Shown: piece by piece, positions 1-15,190 of the stretch | Layout: every line of letters begins with the position of its first letter | Position numbering within the stretch: the first letter of the stretch is position 1 | NCBI GenBank assembly: GCA_024362935.1 | Contig: JANCRA010000003.1 | Span: 8,670,001 to 8,734,000, forward strand | Reading direction: 5' to 3' | Source: Setophaga petechia | Taxonomy: Eukaryota; Chordata; Aves; Passeriformes; Parulidae | Length of the DNA: 64,000 nucleotides | Program-made: the position numbers and the translations under genes | The notes under the pieces: model-generated | Told to the model about the DNA's origin: nothing | Databases searched by the model: none | Seen by the model: the letters and a program-made list of their open reading frames with translations, nothing else

Positions 1-3000
1 CAGGAAGAGAGCTGATAGCAAGGCATATGGCTTTAGGTGGAGTATCTGGGTTCTGTGGAATCCTCTTCCATTTGCTGTGAGGAAAAGATGCTTGGTTTAG
101 CTGTTTTCATCTACAGCAAAAAGGAAAAACTTGCCTGTGAAACTGGTGGACCATACTAGCCAGGCATGAACCTAGGTAACAAAAGGGATTGAAAGGTGAA
201 GAAGAATTCTCTTTTGCCATACAAACAAGGTGTCAAGGATAAAACCAACCAAGCCACCAAGCTGTATAAGAGCCTCTTTAGATGCCTATATGCCAGAACT
301 AAGAATCCAATAATAAACTAGGAGATTTAGAAGCAGTGTATATGCATTGGTGAAAGAAAATTACTCCAGCTCACAGAAAAGACTTGTGCAACTGAAATGG
401 TTTGCATAGCTTGTTTGGGATAGACTGAATGGATTGCAGAGCTTGGGAACAACATTCTGTATTGTGCCTGACAACTCTAAAATAGTAGTCCTGAATGTAA
501 CTAAAATATTAATAGACAGCAGAGATAGATTTCATGTTGGTCTCTGCTTGCCACGGACCACAGCACTGCCACAAGTTGTGCATAATCTCTATAAAGAGCT
601 GTTTTTAGCACACAGGAGGGAAAATTCTGTCACGTTTAGCTTTAACAACCTATGCTAATGGTCATTTACAACCAGTACACAGCTTCTTACCAGTGGTTAA
701 AAAAAAATTATAGTAACAATATCTTGGTTATGAAAATGCTGCATTAAATATGAAGCTCCTTGCCTTCATTACAATAAATACAGGAACTCATCTTTGAACT
801 AAAATGAGTTGTAGCTTAAGAGAAAGAGATCATGAATTTGCTACATTTGATACTGGTATACAGAATGAAGTCCAAACAAATTATATTTGTTTTCAATGCA
901 AAGGAGTGAATCTTGCAAATTATTTTGGGCCAGGCCATCTGGGAGAAAAGGTTTTAGACACTTATCAATCACTGTTCACATTGTTTTGCTAAAAGCAAAT
1001 CTCACATCCAGGAATAAAAGACTAGAAACCTATAATTAAAAAAACTTTAGGAGAAGAAGTAAAAATTCTGCATAAAATGGAAGCTGTACAAGTAGCAAGG
1101 AGAAAGAAGAACTGGTAGCAGTCAATACCAGTTGTAAAATCTGAAACATAGAGAATAGGTAAAGGAAGGAAAAAGCTAGGTAATATCTTTTATTATAGAG
1201 AATAAGTAAAGGGCAGGAAAATAACCTGTAAAATACTAGGTAGGTATAATAATGCAGCTGGGGTCCATATAACTAGAAGAAATTTAAACAATAAACTTTG
1301 ATATTTTACCTGCTAGGCATGGAGGAGTGTGCACTGGCTTTAGTTCTCCAACGGAAATGAAGTCAATGAGCTTATTGGGTTTAGGAAAATTAATAGAAGG
1401 AAGCACAAAACTTATGTTTCATGGCTCCTATTTCTAGCTTATTAATTAAGTAAAAGGACTCAGCTAGTCCTCAGACCCCCCTCTATTCCAGTGAGAGATA
1501 GAAACACCTCTACAGCATGACTGCCGCCTTCAAACAGGTGTCTAAGCATGGAGACAGAAGCATCCTTTGGGCACATCTCTTCCACTGACTAAATTCTAGA
1601 CAAGCAGCTTTATCCAATGTCTTTCTCTTGGATGGTGAGATGAATTTAAGTTATGGGAGATGAATACCTGGCTCCTGTGACGTGATGATATTCCATAATT
1701 CAAAGCTATGAATCCCTATGTCCCCTCTGGATATCTATGTTTCTTCTTTTTGTCCCACAGGAGAAATACACTTAAAAGAATCCTTTAAAAAATAAAACTA
1801 AATAAAAACACACAAGACAAAAGACAAAGACTTCCAAAATTTAAGTAGAGCAGAAAGTCCAAGACATTAAATAGTTATGCCATGAAATCTTATTTTCTTG
1901 AAAACTGTGCTTCAACCTGGGAATAGCAGCCCAATGACTAAAAGCAAGTCAAGAATCATTACTTAAGTATGCAGAGCTTTTCTCAAGGGTGTGAAGATCC
2001 TTCTTTTTCTAAATACATTTTTCATATTTAGTGTGTTCTATTAAGCATGGCAGCACTAGCAGATAGCTGCCCAGCACTATACCATTTATGAGGAGAGTTT
2101 CACAGGGTTTTCTTTATACACAGATTATCTGAACAATATAGTCATATCCCAGGTATGATTCTCCAAGTTTAATGTCAATAAGTGCTTGGTCACATACTGG
2201 GGTGAGAGGACATTGTCTTATATAGATGACAGTACAGGCAGCATTTCCAAACATATTCTATTTAGCAAGGTACAAAGTTATATTTTGGTCATTCCTAGTT
2301 TAGCTGTTCCTGTAGTTCTAGCAGTGATTTTTAAAACAAAACAGTTCCTTTACCAAGACTGGCAGTTAAAAAAGCTTGGATTCATTATGAAGTAGAGCTC
2401 AGATTTAACCTGAAGTTAACAAAGACTTTACACACCCACAGAAGTGTGTCTCTATATCCTAAAGCCTGCAGGTTTTTAAATCAAAATCTGATGAGCTCTA
2501 AGGGCTTTGATCATCCTCTCCTAAGGTCTCAACTGTTGTAGGAAATCTCAGAGGAAGGTCATTTCTACAAAGGTCCTCTTAAAAATGTTCTGAGCCTCTC
2601 CACTTTCTCTCATCTTGGCTTGCAGTCCTCCTTTTACAAAATGCAGTAAAGTCAGCTCAGCTTTGTAGCAGCTTCTTGGGTTTTGAAGGGAGTTGCTGTA
2701 TCCTGTAGTGTGTGATGAGTTTGCAGTGTGCCCAAACATCTTTTCCCATCCTACTCAGACTCTATGACCTCCTCCTGCACCAATAACAGATGCCCTCAGC
2801 AATTCTGCAGAGATCCCTAATACTGCAGGACCGGGACCTCTTGCTCATGTTGTCAAAATTTTCTAACACAGCTAAGAGATCAAAAATCCTGACACTGTCT
2901 TCTAAATGACTACTTAGGACTTGCTATTGTGCCATCAAGTGATTTTCAAACAATTATTTGGCTGAAGAAGAAGAGTTACACATCAGGTTTGTGTCGAGGT

Positions 3001-6000
3001 AGCTATAAATTCAAAAGCTATTTTTAAACATATTGTATGGGATTCAAAAGCAAAATTCTGGGGGTTGGATTTAGGCACATAAGTCAACTTTCACATGCAA
3101 CTTTTTCATGTTGAAAATCACTAAGTAATAGGATTAATTCTTCTTTTTAATGAGATCCCTACTTTCTATTCAAATCACAAACTCTACCTCACATTTCTCC
3201 TTCTGGAGTATGAAATGTTTTTATCAGCATTCAGCTGTTGAAGGAAATAGTAGGTTGGATGGCTCACTACAGGGGGTTGCTGCTTTTATCTTTTTTTATT
3301 CTTTTGTGGCACATACTTTGAACAGGCTGAAAAAGCCTGAAAATCCTTGCAATTTTAAACCACTTCTTATGGAGTAGGAAATGCTGTATTTTCACATTCC
3401 CCCTAGATTAGAAGTGTGTGCTGCACCTTTGTCCTGGTAACACATAGAGTCAGCAAGAAAGCTGAAGGCAGAGCATGAGCTACACAATAAAAATGGCCTC
3501 AGTAGGTGCCCAGTTACAAACAGGACTGGTTTTTAACCTACAGAGGACAGTGTGGATAAAAAAGTAAAGAAATCATGCTTACAGTGGGCTGAGGAGAGAG
3601 CAGGACATCACTGACAGGGAGGAAAAAGCAGAGTCCAGATAGAGGGGTTGAATCCAAGGAGTCTTCAGATGACTGACAGCCTTAATGGAATCAGCCTGGT
3701 GTCTGGAAAAAGATAGCTAGAAGAAAATAGGAATGGCTTCTCTGTGACCACAGTTTGTCAGCAGGAGGTCTGACCTCACACTGGAAGAGTGCACTGGATT
3801 GTGAAGTGGAAAGAAGTAACAGGAATTGACAGTAGAAATGAAAAAGGAGCAGAATGGTGGGTTAAACTGCTGTCTTTACAGTAAAACAGGACCTTGGAGA
3901 GTAACCTGTTTACATGGATTTTTCTACTAGAACTCCTGAAATACAATCAAACACCTGCAACAAATGAAAGGTGCCAGGAGGAAGGGAAAAAGCTCTTTTT
4001 TGATATCTTCTACTTTAATGTGTTTAATAACTGTATAGCTGACTTCTGCACAGCTTGGCTCTGGCAGCCAGAGTTATTTAATACCGTAATAGACAAGATA
4101 ACTGACAATTTTGTAGAAAACATTAACATTGCAAATGTTGAGATTAGGAACTTGGCAAGTTTGATCGAGGCTGTATCAATCATTCATATTATTGTTGTAC
4201 GTAGATTTTTCTGCCCTCGATCCCTGGGAACAGTACAAAGAATTAAAATTCAACAGCACAAATATTTAAGCATGAGCCAAGTTAAACACAGGGAGATCTT
4301 AAAGCAAAACTTTCTCAGCTGGACATTTTCCTACTAGGAGAGAGTTTTTAACTCAAAGTAAAACTCTTAAAGTGAATTTATACAAGCAATTAAGGATAAC
4401 CAAAGGGCAACATCAGTCGATATTAAGGGATAGTTATGACATCATACACTGCATATGAAATTCTGAGTATATTAAATTGGGATGCCAAGAATTTTAGAGG
4501 ATCACAGTTGTTTTCAAAGTGAAAAGATAAAAAAAGTCAGTACAAGCAAGGATAGGAGATGTGTCTTGGACATGGGACTCAAAGGCACTTTGAAGGCAAA
4601 ATTTTATACATGATTTAGCTGTGGTTTCAATAGCTCTATAAATTTAAGCATATAATAAGCCCCTAAAGTAATCAGAGTAGGAATAATTTTTTAGCACCAA
4701 ACGGATACAGACAGTGAAGAAAGTCTAGGAATATAGCTGTTAAAATATCACAAGCATCTGTCAATCCTGTCTTGTCTGCTATGCCCATTGACAGCAGGAC
4801 TGCTTTTCCTTCCCCTGCTAAAGCACCTCACATCCATCTCTAATTATATTTACTGCAGGAAGAGAGATGGTCTGATTTTTCAAAAATATAGATTTCTCTC
4901 ATTATATCACAATTATGTAATCTGCTGTTGGAAGGAAGAATTTGCATGCAAACCAGTGTGAATAGGATCCATTCCTAAATAAAATCTCTTCTGACAATTG
5001 TAACTAAAAGCAGTCCTTATCTTTCTGAGCTAGGAAAAGCCTTGAACACATTTTGAGACTTGCCAGAGCCCTTCCCATTAAGCTCAAAACATGCTAACTC
5101 TCTCCCAGTTAATCAGTAGATACTGTCATCCATTCTCATTAGACTAAATCTGTTCCCCGGGAGATATCCCAATAAACTGGTGGTCCCAATTAAATTCATT
5201 CCAATTAATTTGCACTCCATGAGGGTTTTAGCGTTACTTCACCTAAATCCAGCCTAAAACTTCTTCTGCTATCTTGTGTGACTTCACCAGCAATTTTCCT
5301 ACAAAAAGGGCTAAAAATGCATTCCATAGAAGGGATCTATCCTATGGAGATGCTAGTTTGCAAAGCATTTCCTGTTATTTCAAAGTGTAGGTGTTGGACT
5401 GCAAGCTGCTTAACTAGATCTGAAGAATCTCTGCCTTACTCTCCAGTTCCCATTTGTGGCTGTCCTATCACCTCCATGGACTCCAGGTTTATTTTTCCTG
5501 GACTTTTTCCACCTTTTCCCCATGTTCACCAGATTTCCTTCCCAGAACAGATCTCTGCAGCTGCTGAATGCTCACAAAGAAAAACTCCAACTTAGTCACT
5601 TCTTTTCAATTCAGCAGAGCTGTATTAAGCCTGTGTTAAATGTGTTATAGACAAAACCCTCACCCTTTTCTTGAGCATAATAGTGATTATTCATGAGCGA
5701 CTGTCAGAAATCATCTAGGTTTTCCGCTGAAACTCAGACATCTGTTTTGCCATAATGAAGAATGAAAAATGTCCAAGATGGAAAAGGACAATTTCATTTT
5801 CCAACCCCACAACTCTTATTATTTGTTTTTTCAACTACATCTGCCCCCTAATTTTTAATTTTTTTAAACAAGTGTGAAAATCAAATAATTCAAAAGATTT
5901 AGCAATCAGGGGTCTACAAGATCAATTTCTTCATGATAACTGAAACCACACCTTACATTTGCACTACCAATAAAAGAGGATAATTTGAACATATTTGTAC

Positions 6001-9000
6001 AAAGCCAAAGTAAAAGGCAAGTGGACCTTACATTTCATATGTCAAGTTAACATGAACTTGTAACTGGGAAAATGCATTAAGTACAGAACTACAAACACTC
6101 CCAGAAGGCCAGCAGTTACTACCCTCCATATTCTGTAGCAGCTGCCTTCTGCATCTCTTTGAAGCAATTATACAGTGATTCAGATATTACTCATGGCCTG
6201 AATATAGAACCAGTTACCCAGTGAGGTGCTCTTGCTAGTGTTCCTTGTACCTGGCTCTGCTTACATACAGCTCTACACCAGAAATGTGCCTGAGATACTC
6301 ATGGATTTCAGGCACATGATGTATCACTTCCCCATGAAAAGGACAGAATGCACCAGTGGGGAGATTTGGAACAATATAGATTAGTTCATGTTTGGAATTG
6401 GATAGACTTGGAATGGTAGATGTAAAAATAATTGGAAGAGAACAACTGCTTGACAAACAAACAATCATCAAAATTACCATTTTCCCAGGGTTCAGTCATC
6501 AGTCCAGGTAAATATTACCACTGAGTGCAAAATTACCCAAACCTGAAGTCTTGAGTCTAGAAAAGATTTGAAGTTTTCTGGCTGGGGATCTGACTCAGAG
6601 TGCAAACATGGGAAACAGAAGATGCTTTGCAGGATATGCATTTATGGTGTGGCCCATGGAGGAAGTGGGACAGTGGTCAATACACTCCTTAAGAAGCCAT
6701 ATATCTCTGCTACTATCTGTAGTACCAGGATCAGGAAGCCTTACACACTGGCACCCTCCACAGTTTCCTTTCTCTGCCCCTCCCTGTCCTTTTTCTTTTT
6801 TTCCCTTTTTTTTCCCATTTCACCTCCTCCGTCTTCCTTATGCATTCCCAGGAATTTGGAAAGGAAGGAGGGAGACCAAGAGGGCTTTTGTGGGGAATGC
6901 TAGGGATTGTCAGCTACATGGTAGTGAGGAGAGATGAAGTCCTGTACTCCTGAGGAGTGGGAGCAAGAGCTCAGAAGCCTGAGACTCTTGTGTGGATCCC
7001 CCTAGAACACCTTCTTGCCTCTTTCTATCCCATCATCTACAACTCCTCCAAAATTCCAGTATGACCCACCTCCATGAGATGTCTGGACCAGTTTCAATAC
7101 TCAGATATGAGGCTGGCCTTAAATTCCCAAAGGGACAGGGGGAATGGAAAGACTTACTTGATGATGGCTCTTCTCTCTTATTTCCCCAGCTCCCTTTTCT
7201 TTGTCCTCCCTGTAAATACCCTCTGGGAGCAAAAAATGTGTTATTCTGTCAGCCTGGGAGAAGAAGACACAAGAGAAAAACATGTACACTAATGAGACAT
7301 ATGGTAGCAGATCTTTCTCTGCCCTACCAAGAAGTTTGGAAGTGCACTACCAAACATCAAAGTTTGATGACTGACCAGGGAAGATGATGATAAATGCCCA
7401 ATATTTTCAGCTACCTTGAAGTTCTGTGTCTGAGATACATCATATTTTAGGGAAAAAATAAAAAAGAAAAATACACACAAGAACATAAGCTTGCATAAAT
7501 CATAGATGTTCCTCAGCCAACACATATTTTGGTCTTAGTGCAAGACAGGAATTCAATGGACTAATTTATAGATAAGATTACATTAGCTGATTAAATATTA
7601 TCTTTGAACTCTAAAATCTATGACTCAGTGAATTGTACAAATCTTTCATCCAAAAATAAAGAACACAACGTTCACATTGTTCAACTGTTTGCTTACACCT
7701 AAAGCTTTTCTTAATAAATAGGCTAAAATTGCCTTTTTTTGTTGTCATAGTTTACCAGAGAATACAAGTTCAATAGCCTTGTGATGTTTTTGTCCTTAAA
7801 GGAAGAGCTTTGTTGCAGAAAATATTATAGAATTTTTTCCTGAGATTATCCCCTCGGGCCGCCACTAATCTAAACCTGATAGATAAATCCCTCACTTTTA
7901 GGATGCACCACATGAGAAAGAAATAACCAGTTATTGTGGATTTCAGTAACATGAATACAGCTTTTTTTGGGAAATTCTCTCAACAACATTTTAACTGCTC
8001 AATTTTTAAATATTGTCGGGGCAAGCAAACAAAAGTGAATTCCACCAGGAATTTAGGGAAAATAATTTTATAAGAAATATTAAATTATAGAAAAGACAGT
8101 CTCAGTGGTATATTGATTTCCACAAAGGTTTACACTTCATTAGATGTGCTGATAATTACCAAGATAGTGTGGATGCTTTTCAGTAATCTTTGATTCCCAT
8201 CACTTTTCATTTGTCACACTTATCTATTGTATGTAGAATTCATAGATCTGATTTTTTTTTACAGTGCTACTAAGCAGTACTATAAACTTTCAAATGACCT
8301 TGGAGACTCCACAGCTTGTCCACTCATTACTGAAGTGGCTCATTCCATCGAGGACTGAGAAGATGTTCAGAGTTATTTTGGTACCAGATACGTCTCTAGG
8401 GCTGAGGATCTCCATAGTGAAATAGAAGCACTCAAATACTCTGTCTGGGAAGTGCACTACCCAAAAGCCTCATGTACAACTTAAGCTCCACAATGATGAT
8501 TAAGGGGGTTTGAAGACAAGAGTAAATAGGGCTTTATGCAGGCTCTTTGCACCTGCATGAGCATTACGCTAATTGCTTGGGCTTATTTACTTTTCCTCTC
8601 ACAGCCAGAACCTAGAGATAAGCTTCCACTGCAAATCAGCCTGGGCAAAACAGTCTGCACCAACAGCAGAAGGAAGTGAGCCTGTGAATGTGTTCATTTT
8701 ACTTTGCAGGCATGAACAGACCATTATTGCACCCAATTATTCTTACTTCTTCTCCAACCAAACACTATGCAAAACAAGGAAATTAAACCCTTAAGCTGGC
8801 AGTGCATGTACTTAACCAGAACAGGATGTCAAACAGACTTCTGGATCCAGAAGAAATGTCTTCAATGGCTAAAGACAAAACTTCTCAAAAATAAAAAAAG
8901 AAGGGAGTAAACACAGCATGACACAGACAGGACACATGGACAGACATGACATAATGATACTCAGCAAACTGGCTGACTCCAGATCCATATCTCCATACCC

Positions 9001-9534
9001 ATACATTGTCTGCCCCAAAAATGTGTGATGTCCCTTACAGTGTTTACTGAAGCCAGAACAAAGGCATTGAAATTGTTATTGTTATAAAATCACTGTACCT
9101 AAAACAAATGTTCCGTGTAGAAAAGGTACAAAAGACACAAGTGGTTACATTTAAATTATGGTTTAATTGGTAATTTTGGTTATAAATCTGTATTTTTCTC
9201 TTGTTAAGAAATGTTGAGAGGTTGGAAATGAAATGTATAAGCAGTCCATTTTGGAAGGGGCAAAAAATGAGATTCAATCTCAGGTCTGTGTGGATTTAGA
9301 GATCACCTGTAGAAATTGATCAATGCAATGACAACAGTGAGATAGTCAGGTGGGGCTAAAAGGTGATGGCAACAATCCCCAGAAGGGTTTCCAAGCAGTG
9401 ACTGACAGCATGTCAGAACAGCAATAACCTCACACATGCCCTGAGAGATTCATAACCAGCTATTACTGCTCATGGGCTTGAGGTATAAGAGATATTTCTG
9501 ATAAAACACCAGCTTAAAACTATTCTGACTGCTA
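1..9534. other. AT-rich non-coding DNA, inferred upstream intron of BEGAIN
   Basis: No exon with convincing coding signal and splice sites was recognised in this stretch. Open frames are short and low in complexity. The longest, 147 codons at 3894-4337 on the + strand, resembles no family I know. A pyrimidine-rich run lies at 6764-6840. Because the first BEGAIN exon in the window begins in mid-protein at 33748, this DNA is inferred to be part of the preceding intron. A distant intergenic position cannot be excluded, because the upstream exon was not found. Confidence 0.5.
6764..6840. repeat. Polypyrimidine tract (C/T-rich, low complexity)
   Basis: The + strand is almost entirely C and T here, with runs of up to eight T. 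It produces spurious Phe/Ser/Pro-rich open frames on the + strand. It is simple low-complexity sequence with no associated splice acceptor and exon. Confidence 0.7.
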
Positions 9535-9910
9535 TCACAGAGTCCCAAAACATCTTGGGTTGGAAGGAACCTTTAAAAGTCATCTAGTGCAGGCCCCCTG
9601 CAATGAGCTGGAATATCCATGACCAGATCAGGTTGCTCAGAGCCCCATCCAGCCTGACCTTGACTGAAGGGTTGATTCCAGGGATGGGGCATCCGTCACC
9701 TCTCTGTGCAACCTATGACAGTTTCATCCTCATAGTAAAAGGTTTCTTCCTTATATCGAGTCTGAGTTTATCCTCTTTAGTTTAAAACCGTCACCCCTTG
9801 TGCTATCACAACAGGCACTACTAAAATGTCTGTCCCCCTCTTTCTCATTAACCCCCTTAGTAAAAGCCAGTGGTGCATCCATAAGCTGATGATTGCATGC
9901 CACTTAGGTC
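9535..9910 (-). mobile_element. CR1 LINE 3' fragment
   Basis: The + strand reads as the reverse complement of a CR1 3' end. It starts near a TCACAG terminus, followed by GGGTTGGAAGGAACC, then the CCCCCTGCAATGAGCTGGAA segment, and further on CACCCCTTGTGCTATCAC. This order is the standard reversed CR1 tail. The copy is 5'-truncated, as most avian CR1s are, and carries no intact reverse transcriptase. The far boundary is approximate. Confidence 0.85.
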
Positions 9911-12639
9911 CCTCCGCCTCCAAAAATATGTAAAATAAAAGAAAATACTGTGAAGAGCAACAGGATGAGAATACTGAACCATGTTCCATGCAAATACACA
10001 GACAGGATTCTCCAGCTTGTTGAAGAAATGGCAGAGAGAGAAGATCTCAAAAAAGACACATCAAATGCCTAAAAGAGCAAGGAACAAGTAAATTGAAATT
10101 ATTTCTCATCAAAACCAATAAAAGAACCAAATAGCATCAAATGGCAGGGGCAAGTATAGATTCAAAACATAGCAAGGGAGGCATTTACCCACATAGCACC
10201 GTAAAGATCTTTCTGCCACAGGATACTATGAATATTAAAATCCTATCTGGATTAAGAAAGCAATAAGAAAATAATAATTCTTTATAGTATCACCTATAAG
10301 TAAGGAAGTAATTTAATTAAAAATTCCTAGAGTCTGGGGAACATTCTGGGGAATAAAGACTCTGTGCTTGGTCGGTTCTTGTACACTACTCTGGGCACCT
10401 CTGCTCTCAACCAGATAGGGGGGTAGATGAATCTCTGCCTTTACTTTTCTTGTTTAGACCTTTTGCAGGTTTCATTAAAATGGCTTGGAGAACATAAGGT
10501 AATGCAGCCTTTAGGCCAGAAGGATGAACCATGATGAAGGAAAACACAACAAATGTGAGAGATAAAAAGCTTGTATTTCATTCCCTGGTTAGATACATTA
10601 CCAGGCAATTTTTATATTCACCTTCCACAGCCTTTCTTGACCCATCCTTTTCTGCATAGCCCATTAGCAAATTGCAATTCTGTTTGCACTGAAGGCCTCA
10701 GCAGCCAGTTAGGAGCTATCCCCAACTGTTCTCAAGGGGGAAACACAAAATAAAGGTATCAGTAAAGATTCATAAGAGTTTGATATGATTTAGGAACATC
10801 CAAGATAGACAGACACTCACCTTGTTCTCTGAGAGAGTAATTTTAACTTAGTGGGAACAGAAAATAAAAGCCTAGAAGGCTTTTTGTAAAACTGGTAGAA
10901 AGGCTTTGGTTAAACTATTTTTCAGTGGAAAATTACCCAGTATGATGCTTGATCTCCAAAATTATGATGGTGAATTCTTTTTCTCAAGCAGTGTGAGATT
11001 ATTGAGGGCAAACTTCAGCTTTTCATCTAGAAAATAGCTTTCTAGAATAGAAGGGTGTTCAGTTTGTAACTGCAGACTCAACTGAACACTCTGTCAGAAG
11101 CAGCACCAATGTGTCTCAGGGATTTGTCATTTGGGGCCTTGTCTGGATGACTTCTCTGCACCGTCTTCCTTGAATGAACAACAGCTCCCATGAGGTAAAA
11201 CAGTGATTCAGAGCCAAAATAGACTACAGGATCCATCAGCAGCCCAGGGATCCCGTCACAAAGGAGAAATGTGCAGGAGCTGTCTACACTGCAGTTCTCT
11301 GGAGGGAACAGTTCTGAAAGGGCATTGTTGGCCAAAACCAGGGAGTTCACCTCTCTCACTCATCCTTCATTTTTGCAGCAGAAGTCCTGAATCTGTGGGA
11401 GCCTAAATGGTGTGACAGGATATTCTTTAAAACCTTGGATGCAGAGATTGGTGAAAGTCAGAGGTGGGTTTAGGAAAACTTAGAAGAGTATCTAGCAAGA
11501 ATTCCCCACAGTGACTAAGTCATATCACTTAAGATTTTAGAGCAGAAGTCATGTTTCAATGAATTTTTAATCCTATTACGTCTTTTTGTTTTAATGCAAC
11601 ATGAATTTGTAAAAGTCAACAGACTTGAATCTGGAAACATCTAACATTTTAACATGCAGAGCCAAAGGTTTTGTCTGAGGTATTATTGTTCTCCCTAAAA
11701 TCAGGTTTCAATATTGCAATTGATGCTTCTAAGCACTACCCTTCCACTTGGCTTTATTAGTTAGCATTTAGGTGCTAACCATTAAATAGAATTCTGTCCG
11801 TTGGGGCTTGTCATGCACTGCAGTTTAGAGCAGAAGTAGCTGAGGCATCATTCTTTAATAGTGGCATAAGTCCTTGTATGAGCAATAGAAGCTGCCACTC
11901 TCTTTATGAGCCAAGCTAAATGCTGTTTAAATGATGAATGAACTAGTTCCATTTTATTTGTTCAGCCTTTCCCAGTGCTCTTCCTACAACCCAATTTAAA
12001 TCACCAGCTTGTATTTTACATAAATTCCTATGTGCTTGAAATACACAGATGCCTGCATAGAATGGCAGAACAGCAGTAAAGGTTTATTTTCTTTTCCAGT
12101 TAGCAAAGAGTTAAGAATTGAAATGGAGCTGGAATATAAATTCAAGATTAATCCCCATGCTCTGAGGCAGCCCTTAAAAGATTTTTCCAGGTAGTTTACT
12201 AGACCATTCTGCTTTGCAGCCAAGGATTGTTGGATATCCATGGGAAGTTGAATCTCAGACTGATCAGTCCCTCCAGACTGCCATACAAAACAATAATGTT
12301 CAAATCAAAATCATCTTGATTAAATAATCTTATTAAAAGGTACATACAAGTGCTGTTGTAGCAAAATTTTTTTCCTCCCCTGAGGATGAAGAAATCTTCA
12401 GATTTACCTTATTTTCAAAATTAGGGGTAAACATTTCCTTCCAATATCATGTTTATGACCTATTAATTAGTTCCTACAAGCATAGCTGAAATCCCAAATC
12501 TGCTTTAACATGGTTCAAGGAGATAAAATTACTTTCAGCCAAATATCCCAAGACACAAAGTGAGAAAAAAATCATGTCTCAGGGAGGTTTGACTGGATGA
12601 TCAAATACAAATCTCCAAGGTCCTACCCTTCATTTCAGT

Positions 12640-12689
12640 GGGGAGGAGAAGGAGAATGAAGGAGAAGAGGAGGAGGGAGAGACAGAGAG
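12640..12689. repeat. Purine-rich simple repeat (GGA/GA-rich)
   Basis: About 50 bases of nearly uninterrupted G and A on the + strand, with irregular GGAGAA and GAGGAG units. It is a low-complexity tract with no coding potential. Confidence 0.7.
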
Positions 12690-14789
12690 CACACAAGAGA
12701 ACATCAGAAATTAAAACCGTCAACCAAATAAGCTGTCAAGCAAAGTCCAAAGCCCATGGTTTATTTTAAATGAGCATGTGTATCCTCTCTATGCTTCCAG
12801 GAGACACAAGCCTGCCTCAAGCCTTACCCATACAGGATCACTTTTAGCTCAAATCTTGAGTTTTAAAGATGCTCTTCTCAGTCTCTGGTCTATTAGGAAT
12901 GACACATATACCTAAGGAATGGGTAAGAAATTGTAAGAAAAATCAGAGCTGGGATAATCACTTGCTGTGGATAGCACAGTAAACCTAAAAAATGAATCCC
13001 TAAATTTTCCAAGTCCTCCTGCTGTTACGCACCTCATAATTTCAGTGCAATTACTTCAATCTAGTTGCAAGTCACACAGTTAGATGACTGAGTTCTGGGT
13101 AAAAAATACCTATCTTTTATTTCATTCTCTCCCCACAAGAGATATAATCTTGTCTGAGCTGTATTTATAAACTTGGAAGGAGAACTGAGAAATAGTTCAT
13201 CTCACAGTGATGTGAATGGCCTGAAAGAACAGTTCCCATGATATAAGATTTTTCTTCCACAGTTCTCCCAATAAAATAGCAGGAGTAACTAAAATCCAGT
13301 AAATTGAAATGTGTGATACTGGTTAGACTGAAACTAATTCACTGATTGTCATGGGAACAGTTGCAGCCACAGTTAGAAGAGTAGCAGAATGCAAGTTCAT
13401 TTCTTTTCTTCCTTATTTGCCTCTAATTTTTATCAGAATATCTGTTGGATATGTTTTCCACAGAGAGCAGAGAATGCAGTTAAAGGAAGTTGCTTAGTCA
13501 CTACCATGGCACAGGGAAGGTCCATGCAGCTGAAAAGAGGATATGATCCACACCAAGGAAAGGTAGTTTGAGAATCTCAACCAGTACTAGCTTGGAGAAA
13601 CACTCAAATGGTTGAAATAGAAATAATGTATAGAAAATCACTCTTTTTTCTTTTGAGAGAGACCTCAGAAACAGAGTAACAAAGTAATCAGATTTATTTT
13701 AGTATCTGCAGATCTGACTTTGAACTTAACAGTGAATATCAGAGAGGAATATTTATCTAGACTGATAGAATTCAGGAGAATTAAAAGGGCTGTTTAACTG
13801 GACTAAGGAATTCAACAATCTGGAATGTGAAAAGGCCTGAAAGCTCTTGAAATCAAGGATACAGGATTATGCACTGCAGATTACAAGGAAAAATTGTACA
13901 GAACATTTCTGAGATTCACTGAATGAGCAACTTCTATGCAGGTAATATTTTGAATAAACAGAGAATCTGAGAGGCTTGGAAGGAGAAACTTGTATGTCAT
14001 AAATCTTAGAAATAATTGCCAAAACCCAAGGTATGTTAGACTACACAAGGGAAACCAAAACACGTAGCAAAAAACCTTGTCTGTGTAAATAGTAGCACAA
14101 TAAAGTTGTTTAAAGGAGAATGAAGAAATTGATGGTCAGGATAGCCCAAAGAGAAGTGAAGCACAGTCATACAGAAGATACAAAGCAGAACATTACCACA
14201 TGGAAACAGGATGCAATCATGCAGAGAGAAAAGGCAGCTGAACCACTGTCCTTCTAGAGAACTGAGCTCTATGATCAGGGAAAGCAAATATGATAAGGCC
14301 TTCCTAAAATTAGTCCTGTGTCAGTTCCATCAGTTGTGCTGCTCTGGTGGGACCTGGGAAGCACAGAAGAGAATGGGTGTCCCTGTCTCATAGGACGAGG
14401 ATGAAATTTTGCACTCCACATCTTTGGCCAGGCTCAGCCCACCTATCTAAATCACCAAATTTAGGAACAAGAAATTTCCTTGTTGCTTCTGTAGTCAATA
14501 GAAATAGATTGGCACTTTCAGCATCAGATAGAACACAAATCAATTTCTTGGAGAAACTGTCTCTGTGACTCCACTGGCTGCAGCCTCTGCCGAGCAGCAA
14601 AGGCACTTTTCTTCCCCACTTTGCTCAGACATGTTCCCACCCACAGGCAGGACAAAACTGTGCTCTCAACTAATGAAAAAAATATGCTATAAATTGGGGA
14701 TTGCCCACTGCAGGTGCCAGAAAGCAATAAAATTCTGGCTTGATTAGTCAATCATAGTTGGAAAAATCATTTGGTTTCAGATGTCCCTT

Positions 14790-15190
14790 GTGAGGCATTT
14801 TTAGAGAACAAGACCATGATGAGGCCATCTGGAATACAATATGCAGTCTTAGGCATCCAGATGCAAGGAAGATTAATTCACTGTGTAACAGAACTACAAT
14901 AATCAAGGAAATGAAGAATTTATCTTCTGAGATGAGATTAAAAGATGCTGGCTTGTGTGGCCTAAGAGAATAAAGGTTGTGGGGATTCTGACTGCTTCCT
15001 ATAAAGTCATCAGTCTAAGTTTCTGTAAACTTAGCAGAGGCTAAAAGCTATTTAAACTAAAAGACACTTCTGCTGCAATAACAAATGGATACTCATTAGC
15101 CTTTAATAAATTTAGCCTGAATATTAGACAAAGGTTGCAAATCCCCAGAGGACTAGAACAACTTTTATTAGGATCAGTTCCACCATTTAA
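14790..15190 (+). mobile_element. Old, degraded CR1/L3-like LINE remnant
   Basis: Scattered words in CR1 order can be read on the + strand: a GAGGCCATCTGGAATAC-type segment followed by ATATGCAGTCTTAGG near 14820-14855, then a GAGATGAGATTAAAAGATGC segment and a segment like the CR1 tail region. Divergence is high and the ends are not definable. A search against a repeat library would be needed to confirm it. Confidence 0.4.

Noticed and set aside
3894..4337. 147-codon open frame on the + strand
   Set aside because: AT-rich, no recognisable domain, and no sign of splice-site or promoter context. Within chance expectation for a window of this size.
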